From Gamsiella multidivaricata (Eukaryota; Mortierellomycota; Mortierellomycetes; Mortierellales; Mortierellaceae), in contig NW_026251773.1 of assembly GCF_025024155.1 (NCBI RefSeq), forward strand, positions 1 to 64,000: a DNA stretch of 64,000 bases, in the 5' to 3' direction. Shown here piece after piece: positions 1 through 9,800 of this stretch; the first letter of the stretch is position 1; each line of letters begins with the position of its first letter. The notes under the pieces were generated by a model. The model did no database searches. It worked only from the letters and a program-made list of their open reading frames with translations, and was not told the origin of the DNA. Both the position numbers and the translations under genes were made by a program.

Positions 1-144
1 GTCCATGAAGAGGGAGAGATGCAGCAGGCCATAGAGGATTGCAAAGCCCAGGGTGGTGATCTGCAACTGACGCAGGCCCTCGTTGGTTTCTACGCGCGGG
101 ATGAGTGGTCGTGGAACGAAGTTGGCGAGGATCTGGGCGATCAT
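1..144 (-). CDS. Unknown membrane protein, N-terminal fragment
   Basis: An ATG at 144-142 opens a reading frame that runs without a stop off the left edge of the window (48 codons visible). The peptide starts MIAQILANFV, has a short basic/proline stretch (PRPLIPRVE) and then a hydrophobic segment from about residue 29 to 47 that looks like a first membrane helix. I do not recognise the family. Only the N-terminus is present, so nothing can be said on function. It is transcribed leftwards, in the same direction as the DUF952 gene 234 bp upstream of it. The ATG is the first in frame after a purine-rich leader, which is why I chose it. Confidence 0.5.
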   Translation of the reverse strand, partial: MIAQILANFVPRPLIPRVETNEGLRQLQITTLGFAILYGLLHLSLFMD

Positions 145-377
145 GGCTGAAGAGGAATGGGAGGGATGAGAATGAAGAAGGAGAAGAAAAAGCGATGGCA
201 AAGAAAAAGCGATGGCAAGGAGAGAGATGCCGTTGAGAAAAACGGCACATTGATCGAAACCTTAATAAAGAGGCGAGGCAGAAGGGTCTAGAGTTCATTC
301 ATTGGCGCGACTGAAGAAGGAACGCTGCCGGTGCTCTTTATTCCTCTTCATTGGACCATCAAAAGCACAACCCTATC

Positions 378-788
378 TCATTGGACACGCTCCTCCCACC
401 CAGTCGAAAAGTCCCAGGCCCCGGCCTGCTCGTCCCAGTCGAGGAGGATGGTGCCGATAATGTGCTCCTGCTCCAGGTCGCCATATACATGTGGGAAGAT
501 CCTGCTGGCATCTGGCGGGTGCTCTCCTCGCGCAGCCTCCCACTTGACCTGGGGTGCAATTCCTGCGAAGCGGATCTTGAGGATCAGCAGGTCGCTGAAC
601 TTGCTCCGGGGAAAGAATCTGTTGGCAGTGCCTGGGACCTGTGCCGACGTCGAGAGGTGGTAGAAGCCATCGGCCTTGTCCAGCGCAGAGAGCGGTAGCA
701 CCTTATCTGAGGGGTCGAAGGACGCTGCAGGCGAGACTAGCTTGTAGACGAACTCTGGTGCGACAGAGGGGGCGAGTGGTTGAGCCAT
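378..788 (-). CDS. DUF952 family protein
   Basis: Single-exon gene of 136 codons. The protein reads FVYKLVS near the start, then a central DKADGFYHLSTSAQVPGTA block and, later, FPHVYGDLEQEHI followed by a short acidic end (LLDWDE). This order of a YK(L/I) strand, a GFIHLS-like block and an HxYG..DL.A/EHI block is the signature of the DUF952 family (small bacterial and eukaryotic proteins of unknown role, about 110-130 residues), and the length fits a complete member. No signal peptide or membrane helix is seen. It is divergent from the methyltransferase gene to its right, with 213 bp between start codons. Family assignment is from motif memory, not a search; the biochemical role is unknown. 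Confidence 0.8.
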   Translation of the reverse strand: MAQPLAPSVAPEFVYKLVSPAASFDPSDKVLPLSALDKADGFYHLSTSAQVPGTANRFFPRSKFSDLLILKIRFAGIAPQVKWEAARGEHPPDASRIFPHVYGDLEQEHIIGTILLDWDEQAGAWDFSTGWEERVQ

Positions 789-1001
789 AGTTGGTGTGGG
801 TCCTCAGTGTGTATGGGAGTGGAGATGGGGAAAGGTGATGGAGGAGGCACACTCAGTGGTGAGAGTCTATTGTCCATTGGACGCGTACGTCGCTGTCTGC
901 GGAGCGGAGTTCGCTTTGTGCGTCGTCGTCTTTTTTTTTGGTGGCCAACGCGCAAAGAGTTCTAATCAACCGTTGATCAACCCAATCATCCCCCAGCACC
1001 A
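789..1001. promoter_or_regulatory. Bidirectional promoter region, DUF952 gene / methyltransferase gene
   Basis: The 213 bp between the two divergent start codons must hold both promoters. It contains a T run (923-931) and a short repeated GTTGATCAA-like element around 972-981. No clear TATA box was found. Confidence 0.4.
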
Positions 1002-1899
1002 ATGCACAACATCACGCTCGCCTCGCGTGAATACGAGTTCAACGACACTTCTATCACGCCTTTGGAGATCGACGAAGACCCCTCTGGACTATTGTAAGCC
1101 ATGTGTATCGCTGGAGAAGAATCATATAAACGCTCGTTTGTTAATAACCTCTTGCTCCGTTGCTCTACTCACGTATTTCAGGCGAGGAGGCGTTGGATCA
1201 ACAATCTGGGATGCAGCGATTGTGCTTGCCAAATATTTTGAGCGCCTGGACCTTACTTCTTTCACTTCCACAACAACGCCGGCAGAGTCTCGCATTATCA
1301 ATGTCCTCGAGCTTGGATCAGGAACGGGGATCGTCGGTCTGGCAGTCGCAAGGATGCTAAGCGCAAAGGGACTAAAGGCCAAGGTCGTGCTAACAGACAA
1401 AGACAATGTTGTGCCTTTGCTACAGCGGAACGTTGCGAAGAATGCCTCCCCTGGAATTCATATCGATACCCAAGTCTTGGACTGGGAGGCCATCAGTGGG
1501 ATCAATGCGGACGCCACCAATACACCGGCAGCAGATGGATCATCAGCATCGCAGGCAACAGGAGCGACTGAAGTGTCGTCGTCAACCGAAAGAATGACAT
1601 CTGTAAGAACGCACACTGACCTAGCAGATATTAATTGGGATTTGGTCATTCTCAGTGATTGCATCTGGGTTCCTAAATTGTACGGACCGCTCATCAGCAC
1701 CATCAACACTATCATCCAGCCCGGAAGCAGTACAAAGCTGGTTGTTGCGTTCGAAAAGCGTAATTTCTCTGAGGAGATGGAATTCTTTGCCTTGCTCGGC
1801 AAGTCCTTTCGTTTCCGGGACATCAAGCCAGAGGAGCAGGATACCAACTATCAGAGCGAAGATATCTATCTCTTCGTATGCCAACGTCGGACAGAATAA
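1002..1899 (+). CDS. METTL21-type protein-lysine methyltransferase (Methyltransf_16 family)
   Basis: Two exons, 1002-1093 and 1182-1899, joined across an 88-nt GTAAGC..CAG intron; 269 residues. The intron splits a Leu codon and restores the family hallmark RGGVGSTIWDAA at residues 32-43, which fixes both the start and the splice. S-adenosylmethionine motif I is ELGSGTG (74-80); a second acidic turn is VLTDKDN; the post-motif is LVILSDCIW, close to the D-C-x-(Y/W) of METTL21/Efm enzymes. These are seven-beta-strand cytosolic enzymes that methylate lysines on chaperones, elongation factors or VCP/p97. The sequence does not tell which substrate; a Ser/Thr/Ala-rich insert (about residues 140-165) is peculiar to this protein. 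The gene converges on APN2, with only 70 bp between the stop codons. Confidence 0.85.
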
Positions 1900-1969
1900 A
1901 TTTGGCAGAGTTTCACAGCTTGCGGAAAACGAAGCAGGCGCTTTAGATGTTTATTTGCCATGCGTGCTG

Positions 1970-4325
1970 CTACTTCTTCCGCTCAGAATTGAGCCATTCA
2001 AAATAATTACAACGGTATTCTGGCTTCTGTCCGATCGCATCGCCTTCTGGACCAACGGGCCTTAAAAGTATGCAAAGATCGTGTAAAGAATAGAAAAATC
2101 GAAAAAGATCAGTTTCGGAACAACCTCACCGTAACACAACTCTAGGTCGAGGTGACTTACATGGAACACGAAAAGAACCGCCGGCCTTTGTTTGGTCCTT
2201 TCTTGCTGACCGTGTGTTCTGTACAAGGAACGCCATGAAATCGACATTTTGGAACTGCCTTTGGCTGGAATAAACTCTGCCACTTTGATGTTGTTGACTC
2301 TCCGTTTGTTGAGAATGGCATCACATCCTGCGATCCTGGGATCCAGTCTGCAAAGTCGTTTGGCGAGAATGTCGACGAGGATCCAGCAGTAGAATCCAAA
2401 GATAAAAGCGACATATCCTGCGACGACTCCTGCGGTTGTGATAGCGTTGATGAGACGTTTGACGGTGACTGAGAGCCGGTCGTGGTGTCCTGGTTCAGCG
2501 ACTGACTATCAGTTTCTGTATCTCTAGCAACGGATTTGCTTGTTGCTGGTACATCGTTCGATTTTTTAGACGAACTTGAAAAGAACGAGAGTACCGACTG
2601 CTGCCCAGATGGTTTCGAGTTGATGGATTTTTTCAATGTCGGTTTATCTTGGATTGAGCGTCCAGTGCCTACTTTTGTCGGTGCTTTGCTGGCACTCCTG
2701 GGTATATTTTTAGACGAGTCGCTCAAGCTATTTGCTGTCGATGTCATAGCTATGGTCGAGGTAGACGACGTCTTTGATAATGCCGAACTACTCTCAGAGT
2801 TGAAAAATATCTTCTTCCTTGGTGCTGGATCGCCCATGTAGTCAAGTGAAAGCGGTCGTTTAATATCGGCTGCTGCCTGTGATGGCGACGAAGGCATTGA
2901 TTGACTCGTTGTTGCAATCATCGATACCGGTGAGCTGGCAGGTATCTGAGAAGGTTTCTTGAAAAACGCAGATAACTTTTGCTGCTTTCCTGAAAACTCG
3001 TCAAAGAACCTTGCTGCAAGGGCATGGCCGGTCGTGCCTCCGAATGAGTCCAAAACGTCTTGCAGCCTTTGCGTCTTTTGCCAATACTGCTCCTGTTCCT
3101 CCCAAGGTTTTTCCATAGCGAGTTCCGTAAACATTTCCGCCACAACTGGACAATGATCCGAACCAACAACGTGGGGCTTTCGGTCGCATGACTTGAACCA
3201 TGGTAATAATCCGTCCGTAACAAGAATGTAGTCCAAGCGCGTCCCGTAATTCGAGGGCCTAGTAGGACAAGACACTGTTAGTCAGCTACATGCAACCTCA
3301 CGCAATTAAACCTCTCTGGCTCGATAAAGACTTGGGATATGGATGAATTCCGTCTGTGCTACCTTGCGTTGATCTTAGTGTTCCAGCATGTGAACGCGCC
3401 TGGCTCATCCTTGTGGAACACACGAAACAGATCTGTCATGGGTCCGTTCGGCGCCAGGAAGCTGTTGAACCATCGTCTGGGTGGCGTGTTTGTGAAATCG
3501 TCCTCTCCTGCCTCCTTCCTCCACTTTGCCGGGTCGCAATGATCCAGTTCCGTTGGCACGACATTCATATCGCCCATTACGATGACCTCTCGTCCTTCTT
3601 TGATCAACTCCTGCACACGCGCCTCCAGCAGATGATAATAATCCATTTTGAATGGTAGTCGCGTTTCGTCCGTTTCGTTCGGACAGTAGAGATTGAACAG
3701 GACAAAGAACCCAAAGTCGAGGATGAGACCGCGACCTTCATTGTCCAGCTCCTGGAACCTGGTGAGTGCAATTGTGCTGTCTCCCTCTAATGATGGGTAT
3801 CCTCCGACTCTTTTCTTTGCCGAGCCGTTGTCGTCCAATGCACTATCTGGCAATGGTCTGTTCAGCAAGGAGCCATTTTTTTGAGATGTAGATAATGCTT
3901 CCGGTAAGGCAATGTTCCCTGAGAGTACTCCTGATATGCCTTCTTCTACCGCCAACAGTTTGATGTGGTCCTTGATGTAAATGGCGACTCCCGAGTAGCC
4001 CGACTTTGTTCGATGAAAGGACCAGTAGGATTCGTAGCCAGGGACCAACGCCAGATCTGTATCGAGTTTAGAACGTGTAATCTTTGTTTCCTGCAAACAT
4101 ATCACATCGGCATCGAGATAGTCGAGAATCTCCTATGGCGTATGAGAACAATGCAAGGCAGAACGATATCCGGTCAGCCACGCAACTATGTAGATACGTT
4201 ATACAATAGTGTTGATTCCAGAAAAAAACGCGCTTTACCCTATAGTTCTTGTGCAAGTCATCGCAGTAGGGATGGTACTGGATTAGGGCGCGGATCCCGT
4301 TGACGTTCCAGGTCATGAACTTCAT
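1970..4325 (-). CDS. APN2: DNA-(apurinic/apyrimidinic-site) endonuclease 2
   Basis: Four exons on the minus strand: 4325-4239, 4132-3363, 3258-2161 and 2060-1970, with introns of 106, 104 and 100 nt; 681 residues. The ExoIII-type nuclease domain begins at the first residues (MKFMTWNVNGIRAL) and shows the metal/catalytic residues CLQETK (Glu), MGDMNVVP (Asp and Asn) and GSDHCPVV (Asp-His). The middle is Ser/Thr-rich and disordered and contains QQSVLSFFS-type short boxes that resemble PCNA-binding peptides. The end is a zf-GRF finger: CRFHGVPC..GRRFFSC, finished only by the last exon with CNYFEW, so the last intron is certain. Apn2 cleaves abasic sites and trims 3' ends in base excision repair in the nucleus. 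The start ATG lies directly before the first strand; a longer start would need a GTG. Confidence 0.9.
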
Positions 4326-4496
4326 GCCTCGAGTGATGCGTGATGTGGGGATGGAAAGGGAGGCTGCCACAGGGCTCTTTTAAAGTTGGTGGCGCTTGTC
4401 AGTGACTTGATTTGTTACGCTGTTTTCTTTTCTTTTTTTTTTTTTGCCATGGACAAGGCAGCTTTCTCCATTCACAGCGTCAACATATACAACACC
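4326..4496. promoter_or_regulatory. Bidirectional promoter, APN2 / nucleolar protein
   Basis: 171 bp between divergent start codons. It has a long T tract (about 4429-4445) immediately followed by a non-used ATG (4449). No TATA box is evident, as is common for housekeeping pairs. Confidence 0.4.
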
Positions 4497-5694
4497 ATGT
4501 CGTCAAAACTATCAGCGAAGGCTAGCGCCAAAGTTAAGAAGGTATAGATATAATCGATCCGGCCGGTTCGTCTCAAATGACATTAGTTTAATATCAAGAC
4601 TATGTTTGACACTCAAGAGCAACCCCTCAATTGTAGGCTGCCGGGCAGGATAAAGGAAAGAAGGGCTTGGGCCATGATGATCTACTTATGCAAGAAATTA
4701 TTGCTATGGGAGGCTCAAAGCAGGACCTGGAGCTCTTGCAGGGCATCGACTCGGATTCAGAGATCGAAGAAGTCGACGATAACCAGAAACAAATCAAGCA
4801 GAAGTCGAAAAAGTCGTCAAAGCTGGAAACGGATGTGGAGGTAAGACTTTACTACAGCTCTCTATATCCATCGCCTGGGCCATTCGCGGCGCGGAACTTA
4901 TTAACATCGCATTCGCTTCGTGTTTCGAATTTTAACAGCCCGAACTCAAGAACGAGCTGACCAGTTTCATGAAGTCACTTTTCGGATCTGCCAAGATGAA
5001 TCACGGAAAGATAGATCTTGCTGTAGAGGAAGAGGAGGATGAGGAAGAGCTGGAGGAAGAACCGGAGGGTGAATCGGAGGGTGATCACGATAGTTCAGAA
5101 GGCGAATGGGAGACAGAAGAAGAGGAAGAAGAAGAGGACGCACAGAGAGATGGAGCCGCGGACGACTCTGGAGATGACAGCATGGATGACTTACCTCAGG
5201 AACTGAAGGATATTCATGCCCAATTGGGAAGCCGGAAACGGAAATCTGAATCAGCTACCGCCTCAACATCGTCCACGACCACGAAACCAGCCAAAAAGAT
5301 CAAAACTGGAGTGGTACCAGCACACACGCCAGCAAAGAAGACAGAGGCACCAAAGCATTCAGCTGGCCCGGATAAGGCAACGAAGGGAGCTCCCAAGGAC
5401 GTCCAGAAACAGATCTCGGCGACCCTTGGCAAACCAGCACAAAAACCAGTGGCCAAAAAGACTGGCGCCGTGAAAGCAGCACCAGCATCTACAAAGCCCA
5501 AGAGCAAAAACGAATCTGCAAAGGCAACGCCCGGATCTTTAAAGAAACCTGCCGTGACATGGAAGCTAGGAGACGGCTGGAGTAAAGGATTCGAGGACAT
5601 GCTGGATGATGGCGATACTGGCAAGGGCACCAAAAATACCCAGAAGAATAAGAAGCATGCACTCAGCAAAGCACGGAAAGGTGCCAGAAAGTAA
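4497..5694 (+). CDS. Acidic/basic nucleolar-type protein with Noc1/CEBPZ-like N-terminal motif
   Basis: Three exons, 4497-4541, 4637-4840 and 4939-5694 (introns 95 and 98 nt, both phase 0); 334 residues. The N-terminus is Lys-rich, then comes a conserved-looking block, LLMQEIIAMGGSKQDLELL (about residues 31-49), followed by DSDSEIEEVDD. That block matches my memory of the extreme N-terminus of the ribosome-assembly factor Noc1/Mak21/CEBPZ (GG-T/S-KQD). The rest differs: an Asp/Glu-only stretch (about 100-165), a Lys/Ala/Pro-rich linker and a compact end (WKLGDGWSKGF, then Lys/Arg-rich). The CBF helical-repeat domain of Noc1 is absent. Composition and the basic end suggest a nucleolar ribosome-biogenesis protein; this is an inference. 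Shares a 171-bp promoter with APN2. Confidence 0.7.
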
Positions 5695-5768
5695 CAACTA
5701 CATCGCTAGCTCCTCATCATTAAGTGTTAATAAACTGTTGCATCTTTCATAGTTTTTTGTTATTATTA

Positions 5769-5969
5769 TTACAGTGTTATTATTCTAATGGGATTACAAG
5801 GTGACGATCGCGCTACATCCATGGCATGGGGTAGCTCCTGGCCTTCAATCCTTTCTACTGCATATTCAATCGTCTCTATAATCACCGAGATGAAGTCGAG
5901 CGGATGGATTTTGCGACTGCCTGTGACGACCTTATGATCCATATTGCTGCCGAAGGCAAGGTACCACAT
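5769..5969 (-). pseudogene. Gamma-glutamylcyclotransferase-like gene scrap
   Basis: A 66-codon frame starts MWYLAFGSNM and continues KVVTGSRKIHP, which matches the beginning of gamma-glutamylcyclotransferase-fold proteins (YFAYGSNM then a G-R/S-x-x-x-P turn). The rest of the roughly 150-200-residue domain, including the catalytic Glu region, is missing; after about 30 residues the sequence jumps to an unrelated-looking or C-terminal-like helix (TIEYAVERIEGQEL) and stops. No further exon with family motifs was found up to 6.8 kb. I read this as a truncated or internally deleted remnant; a short expressed peptide is possible but not supported. Confidence 0.4.
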
Positions 5970-6822
5970 TGTTTCTGTGGGGTCTGGAGAGCAGGTTTTC
6001 GTGTCGAGCGCTATGTGGGTTATTCTGGGCTGCGATATCGGTTATACGAACAAGCAAAATTGAAGCCAAAAAGACAGCGATATGAAGGGAGAAACAAATA
6101 CTACGGCGAAACATGAAGAGAATATGTTGCGAGGAAAATGGCGCTTTTGTGCAGGAAGGAAACGATAGTGCCGACTAGTTTTTTTTAAAAAATTGCTCAA
6201 AGATGTCTTTCTTGGACACACAAGACGCGCATTTTGGGGCTTGAGAGTTGACGACCTGCCCTCAGTTTGATTGTCCCTGCTATCTGAGAAGCCTAGAGCT
6301 GCTGGCAACAAAGATCTAGAGAGGGAAAAAGAGGGGAGAAGAAAGCAAGTGGTCCCTGTGAAAGGGTGATGTAGACAGCAACAATAACTGGGAGAAATAA
6401 GGAGGGGTAGTCTTTGTTCATGAGCGAGGGGGTAGCTCACGTTCTTCAGTCTACAGCTTTACACGCAAAAAAAAACCCGGCATGTGAAATGAAAACTGGA
6501 AGAGAGATGTACGCGTCTCTGCCCGTACTATGGGTTCAAGAGGACTATGGGGTCATCGCTGAGTGGGTTATCCTTCATTTATAGCGGTTTAGATGAAGGA
6601 TGGGTACATCAGGTACGAGGCATCGCAGCCAAAGAATCAAATCACCAAACACAAAACGCGTTTAAGTTGAACGCCAAAACCTTAGAAGACGTCTTGACAG
6701 AAAAAAAAAAATAGTATTATTATTAAAGATGAGGCAGAGGGGACATAAGTAACAGTAATGAGCTCACTAGATGAAGAATAAAAGACGTTACAAAACATGA
6801 TGAACGCCGATTATTATTATTT
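5970..6822. other. Intergenic region
   Basis: About 850 bp between the cyclotransferase scrap and the 3' end of the adenylate cyclase gene. It is moderately AT-rich with short homopolymers (A8-A9 at 6467 and 6701). Open frames here have no family resemblance and look random. Confidence 0.5.
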
Positions 6823-9800
6823 CTACAAAAGGTTGGGCGAGTCCAGCCCGCCCATAATGCCGACATACATCTGTAGAGCACGCAGAATGTACGACGGGTC
6901 CGTATCAACAGCCCTTCCTAACGACTCGAACACATCCACAAAGTACCCCGCCTTGGCCATATACAGCTGCGAGAAGCAGTTCTCAATCCGAGTAATGTAG
7001 TTCTCAGCAATCCGTAAGAGATCCGCCTGGTCCGCATTGTCCTTGATTGGCAACGATAGCAGTGTAAGAGTCTGATCCGTAGCACGACCTTGTTGCGCTG
7101 TTGTACCCGAAGCAAGTCTCTCCAGACGCAAACATATCATCTGCAAGGCTCGAACAGATGATGGGTCCAAATCCATTTTACTCTCGACAAGTTGCTAATG
7201 AGCCAAAAAAAAAAGTTAGTACATGCCTTTAAGTCGGTAGGAAATAGATGTGTCCGAACATGTATGAAAGCCCTGGTAGCTTACCGTTTCCAGAACAGAA
7301 GTGCCAGACATAGCCTTGGAAGGGTTGATCGCGAGGCGACCAGCCAACGCACGCGAGTAGATCAAATGCAAGTTCTCCGGCGTTTCCAATCCCTTCAGCT
7401 TCTTCTCGCCAAGATCGATCACTCCAAAGCCCATCCTCTTCAGATCGCGCACATGTTCCGCTTGCGGTGAGTGCGAATACTCTATCTCTGGATCCATGAG
7501 AAAGTGCTGCAGTACGTTGATCACATCGCTGCTGACACAGATCTCACCTCCGTCGGCACTGTCGCAGATACGAGCCGCACGGTTGACCATTGGACCATAG
7601 TAATCCATTCGTCGCGTCACCGCATCCCTGTCACTGACAGGCCGACCCCAATGGATACCCATCCGAACAGAGAGACCACGGTACACGCATTGTTCAGGAG
7701 CAGAGTCATCAAAGATAGCTCTGCACTCGGTGGAATTAAGGATATCCTGAGGCCAATCCGCTTCGACCAAAAGCTCCTGTACTCTGAAGCACCAGAGCAT
7801 GGCGGCAGGAACGCTCGAGAATGAAGCCATCAACGCATCTCCTTCCTTCTTGACCTCATAACCTCCGATAGACAGAAGCTGTCGTCTCATGACGTTGAAG
7901 TGTTCCTTGATCGCAATGGCCATGGCACCAGGGATGCTCTCCCACAGCTTGGTCGAGTTTTTGATATCTGTGAATATCATCGCCACATCGCCTTGAGGAG
8001 GTTCAATCTCAGGTTTCAGGTATTTGAGCTGAGATGATGAAAATGAATGAGAAAGTGGAGTGAGAATATGTTACAAGAAAACAGAATATGCGCTTCAGAA
8101 ACAAGCATTCAGTAAAGGCCCGAACTTACAGTATTGATAGGTCCTTCAGGTGCCTTGGGTCTTTTGTAGTTCTGCTGATGATACTCATAGACGTCTGAGG
8201 GCTCCTTCTTCTGGAACAGATCTCCAACTCCGATCAGCATGACAACCATATGATCCTTGGCGCCGTACGAGATCGCAATGTCTCTCAATTTTTGCGAGGC
8301 ATACATCAAGTCGCCATAATCCCTCTTGGCTGCTTTGGCGATATCGACCGCCGTTGCATACGACATCACATCCCAGAAAGCACTTGACGCCATGATAAGG
8401 AAGTCATCGTCTTCAGACAATGTCGTCGTCTCAATGTACGGATTTGAGTTGACAACAGGAACTAAGTGATACTGCCCAAAAGATCGTGAAATGTCGAGCT
8501 CATCATTCAAAAGACCTGTCGCGCCCACAAAACCGCCCGAACTCTTGATTCTCGATGCTTCGGTGGGGTTCCATGGGATGTGCTTCTCAGAGATGACCTG
8601 GTACGTGTCCGATTTCTTGACCAAAATCGCGATGGCATCTCCGACGTTGGCACTATAGAGCGTCACGCCCTTGATGTAAGCTACCAATGCCGATGCCCCG
8701 CCTTTGCCATCGTTGTCCTGCCCCAAATGCCAGAGTTCGCGGTCGAGACCCAAAAATGTCCTCCGCAGGGCACTTGCAGTAGTATCGGTATCCCCCAGCT
8801 TTTCGAGCTCGATCTTTAGACAAGATCCAAACCGATCCTTGAGGTGATTGATCATATTGGAGCTTGACCGGTACTGATCATTTCGTCCGTCAAAAAGTCC
8901 GAACAAACTCTCGTCTTCCTTTGTCTGGAATTTTGGATGGACCAGGTCCCAGATGCATAAATTGTCCGATTCGCCCAGAGTGTCTGCCATGCCATAGGAC
9001 ATATTGTGCAGAGTCGACATCGATGTTCTGACACGTCTGTCAACAGAGTTTTCCGGAACGTTGTCGGTTATGGTCACGTCCATGAGCCCCAGAATGCGCA
9101 GGTGGGTGAGATTTCCAAACTCTGAAAGGTTGCCGCGCTTTGATGCTGCAGTCGGTACGTTCTCTGTATTCTGGCGCTTGATCTGCAGTCGTTTGTTGCC
9201 AGACATGTTGAGGTACTTGAGTTCCAGATTCCAGTTCCTATAAGTAGATCGAATAAATGGTAATGTCAATAAGCTTTGAGTAATATAGCAAATTTAGTCG
9301 CATTATCCACTACGCAAGTATAAACAACTTACCAGTTCCAATCATATGGCCAGTTGGAAATGTTATACTTCAGCATGTTGCAGCCAACATCCAGCACCCC
9401 AAGTCTGTTGATCTTGCCCAGTTCCGCAGGAAGTGTTGTCAGCTTGTTGCCGTTCACATGCAAGACCCGTAGGTTTCGAAGTCGCTCAATGTCTTCGGCA
9501 GGCAAACTAGTCAACTGGTTGCCGCTCAAATGCAATTCCAAGATCTGGCCAGGGTTGGGAATCTTGCCTCGAGGAATTTCCGCAATGTAATTGTGACTAA
9601 GGTTCAGAATCTGAAGATTTATGAACTGCGAGAGCGGATAAAGTACTTCGTCCGGAAGTCGATTGTCACCAAGGCAAAGAGTGATCAAAGAAGACGCTAG
9701 CGGCGGCGCATAAGGTGCCCTTCCAGAGGGCGTGCTCACAAGTGGCACAGGTGGTGCCGGCAAGGGCTTTGATCGCGAGGATGATGGTGAAGGCATTGCT

